A stretch of 40,916 nucleotides of DNA from Nitrososphaerota archaeon. GTDB taxonomy: Archaea > Thermoproteota > Nitrososphaeria > Nitrososphaerales > Nitrosopumilaceae. Under the pieces are notes generated by a model. It did not search any database, had not been told where the DNA came from, and saw only the letters and a list, made by a program, of their open reading frames with translations. A program made the translations under genes and the position numbers. The DNA lies in contig JADFLH010000001.1 in NCBI GenBank assembly GCA_022564515.1, forward strand, positions 1 to 40,916. Direction: 5' to 3'. This document shows, one piece after another, positions 1 to 8,415 of the stretch. How positions within the stretch are numbered: the stretch's first letter is position 1; the number at the start of each line of letters is the position of its first letter.

Positions 1-549
1 ACTAACTACTGTTACTCTAACCCCGGTATTTTGCAATTCATGTTGCAAGCCTTCAGAAAAACCCAGCATAGCAAATTTGGATGCACAGTATGATGCTATT
101 CCTGGTAGTCCAAAGCTTGCTGCAACAGACGCTACATTAACTATATGACCAGAATTTTGTTCAAGCATTAACGGAAGAAAGTTTTTGATACAATAAATCA
201 TTCCAAAATAATTTGTTTTCATCTGAGCTTCAATGTCTTCAATACTAAGATCTGAAATTATTCCATAAATTGCAAAACCTGCATTATTCACTAAAATGTC
301 TATTTTACCAAATTTATCTAAAACAGATTTTGCCATCTGTTTTACTTGCAATTTTTGTGAAACATCGCATGTATAGATTAGTGTTTTTACATGAAATTTA
401 GAGAGCTTCTTCTCAACTGCCAGAAGTTTTTCTTCGCGTCTAGCCACAAGAACAATGTTTGCGCCTTTTTTTGCAAATTGAATTGCTGATGCTTCACCAA
501 TTCCACTAGAAGCACCTGTGATAACTACTACTTTGTTTTGGAAATCCAT
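1..549 (-). CDS. Short-chain dehydrogenase/reductase (SDR), C-terminus cut by window edge
   Basis: Reading leftwards from an ATG at 549, the 183 visible codons give a classical SDR Rossmann fold. Seen: the cofactor-binding TGASSGIG near residue 10, an ARREEKL segment where NADP(H)-preferring SDRs carry basic residues, NNAG near residue 89, and the catalytic YCASK with the upstream Ser of NVASVAAS. The family oxidises or reduces a hydroxyl or carbonyl on a small molecule; the substrate cannot be read from sequence. The frame is open to base 1, so roughly the last 60-80 residues lie outside the window. It is not the same gene as the second SDR at about 28.9 kb, although both have the same motif order. 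Family assignment is sure; function is not. Confidence 0.93.
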   Translation of the reverse strand, partial: MDFQNKVVVITGASSGIGEASAIQFAKKGANIVLVARREEKLLAVEKKLSKFHVKTLIYTCDVSQKLQVKQMAKSVLDKFGKIDILVNNAGFAIYGIISDLSIEDIEAQMKTNYFGMIYCIKNFLPLMLEQNSGHIVNVASVAASFGLPGIASYCASKFAMLGFSEGLQHELQNTGVRVTVVS

Positions 550-623
550 ATTATTCAAAAACTATTCTGAAAAATATAGTTTCCATTGAAAAATTTTCTA
601 TATAAAACCTCGTTGAATGGAAA

Positions 624-728
624 TTACTTGTCAGCCTTTTCTTCCGTTTGCAGCAATTCGATTATACCTTCACTTGTAACAACACCAAGTACTTTGTTAA
701 TTCTCTCTTCTTGGGATAACTTATCAAA
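624..728 (-). pseudogene. Orphan C-terminal coding fragment
   Basis: The minus strand has a 34-codon open stretch ending in TAA at 624-626. Its product looks protein-like (acidic and basic helix, SQEERINKVLGVVTSEGIIE), but it has no ATG, GTG or TTG start and is closed upstream by an in-frame TAA at 729-731. It sits in the gap between the SDR and the flippase-like gene. Composition suggests the tail of a once longer gene whose front has decayed, but chance is not excluded. Confidence 0.25.
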
Positions 729-800
729 TTAGTTCTGAACCCTAATTTTAGCTAGTATCAAACGTTAATTTGGAACAAAAAAGAAGTTAAGGATTGGTTT

Positions 801-1817
801 CTATGATATATCTGGTTTAGTGTATTTGCTCAAGGCTAGTTTTATCAACAAAAACCAAGTAACTCCAATTGGTACATAATAAGTTGCAATTCGCCAAGCA
901 ATGATAGAATTCCATTCTATGCTGTCTTGTGGTACATCAAAATTAAATGGATCAAGATTGTTTATGTATGCTACAATTCCAATTTCTGCTAATCCAGAGC
1001 CACCAATGGTGATAGGTAGGTTTCCAATTGCATTAGCACCCATAACAGCCATCACAGAATCAAAGGCACCAATGACATAACCAGTACCTGAAACAATTAT
1101 CATAAATGATATTCCGTAAAAAATCCAAGAAAGCATAGAAAGAGCAAAAGCATTTACAAACACTTTTTTAGATTCTTTTGTTCTAAGATTTTTTCTACTC
1201 ATTGTGCAAATTTCTTTCATCCACATGTCTGTTTGGCGAACAAGTTTTTCGCCTTTTTCTTTTCCAAATTTTGTTATAATATTTGAGATTCTTTTTGGTA
1301 CTTTGAAAGTTGTTTTTGCTGAAAGGAAAAAAAGAATTAGCCAAAGAATTGTGATAAAAACGCTGGTTACAAGAATAATTGTTGCTATTACATATGCGCC
1401 GTTAATTAGTGCAAGAATACCAGCCATAATAGATAACAATCCTCCCGCAAACACCTCAGTAACAATATCTAAAATTGCAATCCATGAAGCTTTTGATGCC
1501 GGTACTCCTTTTTTGTGCAGCCAATAGATTACAACAAATTCTGCTCCAACATACATTGGAGTTGTAAATTTAATGAACTCACTACCTATTCTTACACCAG
1601 ACATTTTCCAAATAGAATCAAATGAACCAAGGTAGTGCCTTGCTAGATAGCTGAATTTGATGCCTTGAAGACCAAGTTTTATCATCATTGCAGCTACGGC
1701 TCCCAGAAAGGGAATAATGCCAATCTTAAAAACATCCTCAGGCTTGATATCAAACTGAATACCGATAATGATGATGGGTATCATACTAATGGGAATTGCT
1801 AAAATTCTCCAATTCAT
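801..1817 (-). CDS. Flippase-like integral membrane protein (LPG synthase TM-region / UPF0104 family)
   Basis: A 338-residue polytopic membrane protein with about eight hydrophobic segments. The start (near residues 3-20) is a TM helix, followed by a conserved-looking block (GVRIGSEFIKFTTPMYVGAEF, residues about 75-95) and a late NLPITIGGSGLAEIG block. This layout matches the lysylphosphatidylglycerol synthase transmembrane-region family, whose archaeal members are proposed flippases or lipid-linked transporters. No synthase (aminoacyl transferase) domain is fused, so lysyl-lipid synthesis is not implied. It is divergent from the GPN GTPase gene, leaving only 57 bases for both promoters. Family confident, substrate unknown. 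Confidence 0.85.
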   Translation of the reverse strand: MNWRILAIPISMIPIIIIGIQFDIKPEDVFKIGIIPFLGAVAAMMIKLGLQGIKFSYLARHYLGSFDSIWKMSGVRIGSEFIKFTTPMYVGAEFVVIYWLHKKGVPASKASWIAILDIVTEVFAGGLLSIMAGILALINGAYVIATIILVTSVFITILWLILFFLSAKTTFKVPKRISNIITKFGKEKGEKLVRQTDMWMKEICTMSRKNLRTKESKKVFVNAFALSMLSWIFYGISFMIIVSGTGYVIGAFDSVMAVMGANAIGNLPITIGGSGLAEIGIVAYINNLDPFNFDVPQDSIEWNSIIAWRIATYYVPIGVTWFLLIKLALSKYTKPDIS

Positions 1818-1874
1818 TCGATGATTTGTTTATGGGTGCAAATATAAGCCAATAAAGAATAATTACGCAAAAGA

Positions 1875-2633
1875 TTGAAGTCAATTTTTCTTACTGGTAC
1901 AGCTGGCTCGGGTAAATCTTTGCTAACCTCAAAAATTTATGAGTACTATACCAGAAACGGTGCTTTTGCAGCAATATTAAATTTAGATCCCGGAGTAGAA
2001 ACTTTGCCTTACACTTGTGATATAGATGTTAGAGACCACGTAGATGTCGTATCCATTATGAAACAGTATGATCTTGGTCCAAATGGAGCCATGATTATGG
2101 CCAATGATTTGATTGCATCAAAAATAGATGATATACAAAACCAGATCAATGATGTCAATCCAGATTATTTACTCATTGATACACCTGGTCAAATTGAATT
2201 ATTTGCATATAGAATAAGCGGTCCATTTCTTGTTCAAAATTTAAATCTTGAAGAAAAAACGAGTATTTTTCTATTTGATGGTGCATTGATTACAACACCA
2301 GTAAATTTTGTTTCAATAGCATTACTTGCAACATCAGTCAAATTAAGATTCAAATTACCCACAATTAACGTTCTTACAAAAATTGATCTTATTGGTGGAA
2401 AATTAAAAGAGATCTTAAATTGGTCAACAAATCTTTCTGCACTCGAAAGTGCCATATCTAAGGAGGTTGATGGTGAAACATATACACTAACTACTACCAT
2501 ATTACGAAGCCTAAATTTAGGTGGATTTGCACAAGGATTAATTCCGATATCAAATGTCACTGACGAAGGAATGGTAAATTTGCAAAGTGCTTTAAGCAGA
2601 ACCATTAACTTGGGAGAGGAGGTAGAAGATTAA
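1875..2633 (+). CDS. GPN-loop GTPase
   Basis: A 252-residue P-loop GTPase. Seen: Walker A GTAGSGKS (residues 8-15), the family-defining Gly-Pro-Asn insert in DLGPNGA (68-70), the G3 motif DTPGQIE (about 102-108) and the guanine-specificity motif TKID (about 173). GPN GTPases dimerise through the GPN loop; eukaryotic relatives assemble and import RNA polymerase II, while the archaeal role is not settled. The start is TTG at 1875, because the in-frame TAA at 1860-1862 leaves no earlier start and the P-loop follows at once. The stop codon abuts the GTG of thrB, indicating co-transcription. Confidence 0.93.
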   Translation: MKSIFLTGTAGSGKSLLTSKIYEYYTRNGAFAAILNLDPGVETLPYTCDIDVRDHVDVVSIMKQYDLGPNGAMIMANDLIASKIDDIQNQINDVNPDYLLIDTPGQIELFAYRISGPFLVQNLNLEEKTSIFLFDGALITTPVNFVSIALLATSVKLRFKLPTINVLTKIDLIGGKLKEILNWSTNLSALESAISKEVDGETYTLTTTILRSLNLGGFAQGLIPISNVTDEGMVNLQSALSRTINLGEEVED

Positions 2634-3560
2634 GTGGCAGAGAGTGTTACAGTAAAAGCACCATCATCAACAGCAAATCTGGGACCAGGATTTGATGTGT
2701 TTGGTCTAGCATTAGATGCGTTTTTTGATGAAGTAAATCTTTCAAAGAAAAAGAGAAAGGGAATTAAAATAATAACCAACGATCACATTCCTACTAATCC
2801 AGCGAAGAATTCTGTTGGGCTTGTGGTTAAAGCTATGCAAAAAAAATTCAAAATAAATAATGGTGTAGAAATTAAAATCAAAAAGGGCATTCCTGTAGGT
2901 TTTGGAATTGGTAGCAGTGCTGCTTCAGCAGTTGCAACTGCCATAGCTTTTGATAAATTGTTCAAACTAAATCTTGAGCCAATTTCTCTTATAAAATATG
3001 CTGGAGAGGGTGAAAAAGCAAGTGCAGGTTCAATTCACTACGATAATGTTGCCGCATCTTTACTAGGTGGATTTGTAATTGTAAGAACAAATCCCCTTGA
3101 TGTTATCAAAATTGAGCCGCCAAAGAATCTTGCTTTGTGTATTGCAATTCCCAAACTAGATGTGCCTCCTAATAAAACGAAGGTTTCAAGAGGTGTTATT
3201 CCAAAAAAAATAAGGACTTCAGATAGTATTCAAAATCTTTCAAATGCAGCTGCCATTGTAGTTGGATTTATGAAAAAAGATCCAGAAATTATTGGAAATT
3301 CCATTAAAGATCTGATTGTGGAACCTGCAAGGAAACATATGATTCCAGGATTTAATCGTGTGAAAAAAAATGCATTGGCCTCTGGTGCATTTGGTGTTAC
3401 AATAAGTGGGGCAGGTCCTTCTGTTATTGCATTTGCAAAAAAATCATCAAATTTAAAGAAGATTTGTTCTTCAATGGAGAAAGGATTCTCAAAAGCAAAT
3501 ACGAGTTGTGAGACAATAATTTGTAAACCCTGTAAAGGTGCTAGAATAATCAAAAAGTAA
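2634..3560 (+). CDS. thrB: Homoserine kinase
   Basis: Homoserine kinase phosphorylates L-homoserine with ATP to O-phosphohomoserine, the step before threonine synthase. The 308 residues are the usual length. Seen: the N-terminal substrate region (SSTANLGPGFDVFG), the GHMP-kinase ATP loop GFGIGSSAASA (about residues 89-99), and the C-terminal GHMP motif GVTISGAGPSV. The GTG start at 2634 directly follows the TAA of the GPN GTPase, with a purine-rich GAGAGGAGG Shine-Dalgarno-like stretch inside the end of that gene, so translation is probably coupled. Nothing unusual is visible in the enzyme. Confidence 0.95.
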   Translation: MAESVTVKAPSSTANLGPGFDVFGLALDAFFDEVNLSKKKRKGIKIITNDHIPTNPAKNSVGLVVKAMQKKFKINNGVEIKIKKGIPVGFGIGSSAASAVATAIAFDKLFKLNLEPISLIKYAGEGEKASAGSIHYDNVAASLLGGFVIVRTNPLDVIKIEPPKNLALCIAIPKLDVPPNKTKVSRGVIPKKIRTSDSIQNLSNAAAIVVGFMKKDPEIIGNSIKDLIVEPARKHMIPGFNRVKKNALASGAFGVTISGAGPSVIAFAKKSSNLKKICSSMEKGFSKANTSCETIICKPCKGARIIKK

Positions 3561-3578
3561 TTTTTTGTAGTGAAAATA

Positions 3579-4262
3579 ATGAAAAAGGCGGTAGTTGTTT
3601 TTAGTGGAGGTTTAGATTCAGTCTGTACCTGTGTATATCTCAAATCAAAATTTGATCTATATGGAATATCATTTTCATATGGTCAAAGATCAAATCAAGA
3701 AATCAAATCTGCAAGAAAATTTACAAAAATTCTGGGGTTAAAGGAACACAAAATTATTGACCTTGGATTTATGAGGGATTTGTATGGCACAACTAATGTG
3801 CTAACCTACTCTAAACCAAAATTGCCATCACAATTCGAATATTCTATTGTTGTACCAATTCGGAATGCTGTTTTTTTGTCAATTGCTGCAGCATGGGCTT
3901 TTAGTTTAAAAGCAATATTAGTTGCATTTGGCGCACATGTGGGAGACAAAAATTATCCAGATTGTAGACCAATGTTTTCAAAAAAAATCGAAAGTGCTTT
4001 AAATGAAGGTGAGATTGATGGTATCAAATTAGGATTAAGAAGGGCTATAACAATATGGTCTCCCTATAGAGATAATCTATCTAAAAGCGATATGATAAAG
4101 ATTGGTTATAAAGTTCTAGGAAATTATGTTTTCAAAACATGGAGTTGTTATTCTAACAAAAAGTTTCATTGTGGGAAATGTGAATCATGTAATAATCGTA
4201 AGCTTGCATTTGCTACAGCTAAAATTCAGGATAGAACTAAATATTTGAATAAAGTTATCTAG
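3579..4262 (+). CDS. queC: 7-cyano-7-deazaguanine (preQ0) synthase QueC
   Basis: QueC converts 7-carboxy-7-deazaguanine to preQ0 using ATP and ammonia; in archaea preQ0 is inserted by TGT into tRNA position 15 on the way to archaeosine. Seen: the PP-loop SGGLDS at residues 6-11 of the ATG-started protein, and the C-terminal zinc cluster with four cysteines (CYSNKKFHCGKCESC). It is a stand-alone QueC without the glutamine amidotransferase domain of the crenarchaeal Gat-QueC fusion. ATG at 3579 places the PP-loop next to the N-terminus; a GTG at 3570 in frame would add three residues. Its stop at 4260-4262 touches the stop of the convergent next gene. Confidence 0.94.
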   Translation: MKKAVVVFSGGLDSVCTCVYLKSKFDLYGISFSYGQRSNQEIKSARKFTKILGLKEHKIIDLGFMRDLYGTTNVLTYSKPKLPSQFEYSIVVPIRNAVFLSIAAAWAFSLKAILVAFGAHVGDKNYPDCRPMFSKKIESALNEGEIDGIKLGLRRAITIWSPYRDNLSKSDMIKIGYKVLGNYVFKTWSCYSNKKFHCGKCESCNNRKLAFATAKIQDRTKYLNKVI

Positions 4263-4604
4263 TCAGTCACGATTTTGTAAAATTTTTTTCTTGAGAATAA
4301 AACCTCTAATTCCAATATACCATATAAGAAATATTGTGCCGGAGATGCCATAAAAAATCCAGTTTAGCATCCCTTCATCAGTTGTCAATTCCTCTTCAAT
4401 GGAACAATTTGCCACATGAGATACTTGTTCACATTCTACACCGTATCCCAGAATTATGTCCTGTAATGACATTGAAATTTGCCATCCAATCAAAAGAGCT
4501 ACTGCTAAAACAATGAAGAATTCAATGACATACCAAATCCAACTTGGAAATGATTCTTTAGGAATGTGAATATTATTGTGTGATACCACGAAGCTCATCC
4601 TCAT
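4263..4604 (-). CDS. Small membrane protein with two TM helices, function unknown
   Basis: The 113-residue product has two hydrophobic helices (about residues 22-45 and 82-102) separated by an acidic loop with two cysteines (VECEQVSHVANCSIEEE). The loop could face the outside and form a disulfide. The C-terminus is basic (ILKKKILQNRD). I do not recognise a family. It lies downstream of folE on the same strand with a 27-base gap, so it may be at the end of the queE-folE transcript; its stop codon abuts that of queC without a spacer. Confidence 0.7.
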   Translation of the reverse strand: MRMSFVVSHNNIHIPKESFPSWIWYVIEFFIVLAVALLIGWQISMSLQDIILGYGVECEQVSHVANCSIEEELTTDEGMLNWIFYGISGTIFLIWYIGIRGFILKKKILQNRD

Positions 4605-4631
4605 ATAGTGTATTTAATTTTTCAGTAGATC

Positions 4632-5210
4632 CTATAGAAGGGAGGTTTTGGGATTAGATTCATGAATCAATGAAATAATGACGTCTTTTTCTTTATTGTT
4701 TTGATAAATTCCTCTAAAAGCAGCAGAGGTTATCTTCGAGTCATTTTTTACTCCTCGCATCTTCATACAAAGATGCTCGGCTTCGGATATAACTATAACA
4801 CCTTTTACTCCTTTGGAAAAAAGTTCATCTGCTATGTTTTTGGTTAGACGTTCTTGAATTTGTAATCTTCTAGAGTATTTTTCAACAAGTCGAATTAGTT
4901 TTGAGATGCCAAAAACTCTTCCATTAGGTGAATACGCAATGTGGATTTTTCCAAAAAATGGTAAAATATGATGCTCACACATGGAGTAAAACCGTATGTC
5001 CTTTGCAATTACTACATCCGAGTCTTCTGAAAATTGAATTGAAAGTTCCGAGTCAGAATCATAGCCACCAAAGATTTCTTTGTACATTTCAGCAATTCTT
5101 TCTGGAGTCTTACGTAATCCTTCTCTTGTAGGATCCTCTCCTAATTCAATAATTAATTCTCTAACTAATTTTTTGATCCTTTCTTTATCCAATTTATCAA
5201 TTAGAAACAT
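4632..5210 (-). CDS. folE: GTP cyclohydrolase I
   Basis: The type I enzyme opens the imidazole ring of GTP to give 7,8-dihydroneopterin triphosphate, the first step toward 7-deazaguanines and pterins. The 192 residues are the normal length. Seen: the EDPTREGLRKTPERIAEMY signature near the N-terminus, zinc ligands in SMCEHH (Cys78, His81) and Cys148 in EAEHLCM, and the GTP-site motif RLQIQERLT. Many archaea use the unrelated MptA; Thaumarchaeota have this bacterial-type enzyme. The gene follows queE on the same strand with 67 bases between, and that gap has an AT-rich TTTAATAC element that could be its own promoter. Confidence 0.96.
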   Translation of the reverse strand: MFLIDKLDKERIKKLVRELIIELGEDPTREGLRKTPERIAEMYKEIFGGYDSDSELSIQFSEDSDVVIAKDIRFYSMCEHHILPFFGKIHIAYSPNGRVFGISKLIRLVEKYSRRLQIQERLTKNIADELFSKGVKGVIVISEAEHLCMKMRGVKNDSKITSAAFRGIYQNNKEKDVIISLIHESNPKTSLL

Positions 5211-5277
5211 TTGTGCTCATATTTGAAGTTAAGTAATGATTTTGTGCCTCTACTAAAAGTATTAAAAAAATAAATTT

Positions 5278-5991
5278 TCAGGGGGCTCCCATTAATTTCT
5301 GTAATTGTGGAATTATTCTTACGTAGTTATAATATGGATGAACAAGATCGTAGAGGTTTAGGAGGTGTTCTAAGCTTGGTTCTGAAATTCCATATGTTGG
5401 TTGGATGATAAATCCTGCAAGATCTTCTTTTGACACAACTTTGAAAATATCAGTTAACAGTTTCTTAAACGGTTCAACTTTGGTTTTTGAGCTGACAACA
5501 ACTTTGATGTAAGTGATCTTTTTTGAAGAAACACAATAACGAAGACAGTCAAGTGTGTTTTCAATAAGATTTGGATAATGTTTTGAATCAACAAAATTTG
5601 AATCTACAGTTTTAAACTCAATTTTTACATAATCAATAAAGGGTAAAACATGACTAAATTTGTTTGAATCAAAACAAGCTGATTCCAAATATGTTGGAAT
5701 TTTCAATGATTGAACATGTTTTGCCATCTCTGCAACAGCATCATGTTGGATGAGTGGTTCTCCTCCAGTAAAATTAACCTTGAAGGTTTTGTCCTGAAGC
5801 TCTTTGTCAATTAAACCACATGCTTCCTCTATAGCGTATTCTTTTCCAGAATCTAGAGGCAGAGCATCTACTGTATCACAATAAAAACAGGTAAATGGAC
5901 ATCCAGCAAGCCTAACAAAAAGGGTTTTAGTCCCATATAGAATTCCTTCCCCTTCAACTGAAGTGAATATCTCAAATAGTCTAACTTTCAA
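5278..5991 (-). CDS. queE: 7-carboxy-7-deazaguanine synthase QueE (radical SAM)
   Basis: QueE contracts 6-carboxytetrahydropterin to 7-carboxy-7-deazaguanine. Seen: the FTSVEGEG N-terminal family motif (residues 9-16), the 4Fe-4S radical SAM triad CPFTCFYC (C31, C35, C38; C-x3-C-x2-C), and the GGE motif in NFTGGEPL. At 237 residues it is a standard size. With folE downstream and queC close by on the opposite strand, three of the four steps from GTP to preQ0 are here; the CPH4 synthase QueD is not in the window. Confidence 0.94.
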   Translation of the reverse strand: MKVRLFEIFTSVEGEGILYGTKTLFVRLAGCPFTCFYCDTVDALPLDSGKEYAIEEACGLIDKELQDKTFKVNFTGGEPLIQHDAVAEMAKHVQSLKIPTYLESACFDSNKFSHVLPFIDYVKIEFKTVDSNFVDSKHYPNLIENTLDCLRYCVSSKKITYIKVVVSSKTKVEPFKKLLTDIFKVVSKEDLAGFIIQPTYGISEPSLEHLLNLYDLVHPYYNYVRIIPQLQKLMGAP

Positions 5992-6050
5992 TAAATTTCA
6001 CAAACCCTGAACATTATTTATTCAATTGTTCTAAAATTGATTCAGAGATG

Positions 6051-6245
6051 TTAATGCATGACTGGTTCTTTTGCGTAGAATAAACCAGTAATGAAAAATA
6101 CGGCGCCAAGAATTCCTATTAGGCTTCCAACAAATTCCACAGTACTTCCCAATTCGGCTTCTGCTGGAGCCCATAATAATGCAATTAATGCACCAACAAC
6201 CATCATTGGAATTCCAACGCCTACACAAATTGCTTTAGAAGCCAT
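6051..6245 (-). CDS. Two-helix small membrane protein
   Basis: A 64-residue protein made almost wholly of two TM segments (residues about 5-25 and 36-57), with a short acidic linker (PAEAELGSTVE) and a charged tail (YAKEPVMH). The overlapping open frame at 6031-6228 has an implausible Cys/Trp/Arg-rich product and is taken as a shadow. Small glycine-rich two-helix proteins like this are frequent in ammonia-oxidising archaea, but no function can be given. Confidence 0.68.
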   Translation of the reverse strand: MASKAICVGVGIPMMVVGALIALLWAPAEAELGSTVEFVGSLIGILGAVFFITGLFYAKEPVMH

Positions 6246-6287
6246 TCATAGATATCATCTCAAAAATGTATATGAAGTTTGTGATAA

Positions 6288-7082
6288 TTACAAGGTGGCT
6301 TTGTAAAGTTCTCTGATTATTTTAGTTAGTTCAACTTTCAATTCTTTAGCTTCATCGTAATTGCCATCAGCAATTTGTTTTTCGTAATCAGATAGCATAT
6401 GTCTTGCATCACTTAGCAACTCTTGATCTGCTCCTCTCTTATTGAGTCTATCAAGCATATCATTGAAGAATTTGATTGTTCTATCATCGATTGTTTGAGA
6501 AGCTAGTTTATGAAGTTCTTTTCTGATATCAGCAAGAACGTCTTTGAGCTCAGCTAGTGTTGCTTTTAGTCCTCTATCATCATTTTTTCTAATCTGTTGT
6601 GCTATTTGAGCAACTAGCTGATCAGCCTCAACAAAGCTAACTGATTGACTTCGTGCTATTGATTTTAGGGTAGAGATAAATTTTTTGATTCTCTCAAGAA
6701 CACTGCTATGATCCCTTTGAAGAGTTGATGATGATACAGCAACTGTAGATTGAAGTTCTTGAGTAGGTCTATCAGAAGAAATCATTTGAGTGATTCTTTT
6801 GAACATTTTCATAGCGTTTAGAAAATGTTGTTTTGCTGATGAAGGATCATCACTTTCTAATGATTTTTCAAGAAGAACGACTTCACGAGATGCCGCTTCA
6901 TATAATCTTTTTACCTCTTCTGATGTGTCTGAAGAAATTTGTTGTTCAACTTCCCTTTTTGCTTGTAGGACAATTTTTAGTAAAGTGTTGTAGTCAGTCT
7001 GAGCCACTGCAGAAATTGAAATTCCACTAAAGATCATGCTAGCAACTAAAACCAAAAGACCTAGAGATGTGACTTGATTCAT
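6288..7082 (-). CDS. Secreted all-helical protein, last gene of the winged-helix operon
   Basis: A 264-residue protein with an N-terminal signal peptide (hydrophobic residues 7-27, cleavage likely after AVAQ) followed by long amphipathic helices rich in Glu, Lys, Asp and Leu. The heptad-like pattern suggests several helical hairpins or a coiled coil; there are no cysteines or obvious catalytic residues. Its ATG overlaps the TAA of the upstream membrane winged-helix gene by one base (TAATG), so the two are translationally coupled. The context suggests it is an exported partner or ligand of that membrane protein. This role is inference. Confidence 0.75.
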   Translation of the reverse strand: MNQVTSLGLLVLVASMIFSGISISAVAQTDYNTLLKIVLQAKREVEQQISSDTSEEVKRLYEAASREVVLLEKSLESDDPSSAKQHFLNAMKMFKRITQMISSDRPTQELQSTVAVSSSTLQRDHSSVLERIKKFISTLKSIARSQSVSFVEADQLVAQIAQQIRKNDDRGLKATLAELKDVLADIRKELHKLASQTIDDRTIKFFNDMLDRLNKRGADQELLSDARHMLSDYEKQIADGNYDEAKELKVELTKIIRELYKATL

Positions 7083-8086
7083 TATTCACCCTCCAATTCT
7101 TGCTTTAGTTTGACTAAGTTTTGCATTTCTTTTTTTTCAATCTCAACAATGCCTTGTCTTTCAAGTCGTTTTACAGCTCGCCACATTGTAGTACGAGGTT
7201 GAAGGAATTTTTTTCGTAATTCACTTTCAAGGGCTTTACCCCCATTATTGAAAATGAAATTAATTATTTCTTTATCATCCTCTCTCAAATCTGGTCGAAA
7301 TTTGAAAATTGTTTCTGGAACAAGAAATTTCCCAGTTTCAGGAATTGTTTTGGTAATTTCAATTCTTGGAGATTTCTTTTGAGATCTTCGAAGGAATATT
7401 GCGCCAATTACGATAGCTGATACAACAGCACCCCCAATGAGAATCAATAAACTATCAAGTTCTGATTCTGTGGGTGATAATTGGGTAGTAGTTGGTGTTC
7501 CGAAAACATAGTTAACCTCAGAAGAACCGCTTGAAAGAAATAGTCTGGTTTGTTCATCAATAATCTCCATCCTAAGTGGTAATACATTCATGCCAATAAT
7601 AACAGAATTTTGTGGCATTAACAGAGTAAAATCGATAGGGGCAACTATTGTAAATGTCCAGATTCTTCCTTCCTTTGAGACTAAATCATGGATATCATAA
7701 TCTATTGAAATTGTAGATGAGCCAAACGTCTCAACATGGGCAGTTTTATCTGTTAAATCTGCAGATAGTAAAAAGTTGTTTTCACCAATTGCAACAAAGT
7801 TTTCAATTGAACTACCAAAAAGATTCACAGCAAAGTCTGGTTCTAAAGAATCAACTTCAGTTATAGAATAGACATGAGTAGAACCATCCGGATAAATAAT
7901 TAGATCTAGACTTCGAGTAGAGCTAAATGAGTTCTGAAGAGGAATAACCACGGAAACAATGATTATTCCTGCCAATAGAATAGGCGCCTTTGTCATTGTT
8001 GGGAAAATACCCTCAGTCCTTACAAAAAGCATTCCATCCTCTCGAATAGACTCTTGTCTATGATATTGAATGATTTCTTGGCTCAA
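7082..8086 (-). CDS. Membrane-anchored protein with extracytoplasmic sensor region and cytoplasmic winged helix
   Basis: The 334-residue product reads as a one-component transmembrane regulator. A short N-terminal tail is followed by a TM segment (about 33-53), a beta-rich extracytoplasmic region (about 55-205), a second TM helix (about 213-233), a basic stop (RRSQKKS) and a C-terminal winged-helix domain (about 262-330; REDDKEIINFIFNNGG, then LQPRTTMWRAVKRLERQGIV). The domain order resembles archaeal membrane proteins with a C-terminal MarR/TrmB-like wHTH. An internal ATG at codon 31 (7996) would place the TM directly at the N-terminus and may be the true start; I kept the longer form because it begins 3 bases after the upstream stop. 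Confidence 0.78.
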   Translation of the reverse strand: MSQEIIQYHRQESIREDGMLFVRTEGIFPTMTKAPILLAGIIIVSVVIPLQNSFSSTRSLDLIIYPDGSTHVYSITEVDSLEPDFAVNLFGSSIENFVAIGENNFLLSADLTDKTAHVETFGSSTISIDYDIHDLVSKEGRIWTFTIVAPIDFTLLMPQNSVIIGMNVLPLRMEIIDEQTRLFLSSGSSEVNYVFGTPTTTQLSPTESELDSLLILIGGAVVSAIVIGAIFLRRSQKKSPRIEITKTIPETGKFLVPETIFKFRPDLREDDKEIINFIFNNGGKALESELRKKFLQPRTTMWRAVKRLERQGIVEIEKKEMQNLVKLKQELEGE

Positions 8087-8089
8087 TTT

Positions 8090-8377
8090 CTAATACCTTA
8101 GATTCATAGATTCAACAAGATTCTGAAATCTTCTGAATTCTTGGAAGAATTCAAGTCCTTTAGTAGTAATCGTGAAGACTCTATTTCTGTCATTTTTTAC
8201 AGATTTTACTAATCCAGCTGTGACAAGCTTTTCACATTTGTCAAGTACTGCATAATGTGATAGGTTTGCTCTTCTGGATATAGCAGAAACAATGACGCCT
8301 TCCCGTCCGCCATTCGTAGTAACATCAAGGATATCACCCATGATACCCATTTCGGATCTGTATTGTTGTTTGGACAT
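8090..8377 (-). CDS. Winged-helix transcriptional regulator, first gene of operon
   Basis: A compact 95-residue wHTH protein. Seen: helix 1 GIMGDILDVT, the HTH core VSAISRRANLSHYAVLDKCEKLVTAGLV, a wing (KSVKNDRNRVFTITTKG) and a C-terminal dimerisation-like helix (LEFFQEFRRFQNLVESM). It fits the single-domain archaeal wHTH family common in Thaumarchaeota. It heads a three-gene operon, and its upstream region has a striking repeat array (8416-8456), consistent with autoregulation. Which genes it controls cannot be read directly. Confidence 0.86.
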   Translation of the reverse strand: MSKQQYRSEMGIMGDILDVTTNGGREGVIVSAISRRANLSHYAVLDKCEKLVTAGLVKSVKNDRNRVFTITTKGLEFFQEFRRFQNLVESMNLRY

Positions 8378-8415
8378 GAGTTACTATACGAATGCTTTGT
8401 TTATCAGGGATGTTT

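Noticed and set aside
6031-6228. Minus-strand frame overlapping the 64-residue membrane protein
   Set aside because: Its Cys, Trp and Arg-rich product is typical of an out-of-frame shadow; the other frame gives two clean TM helices.
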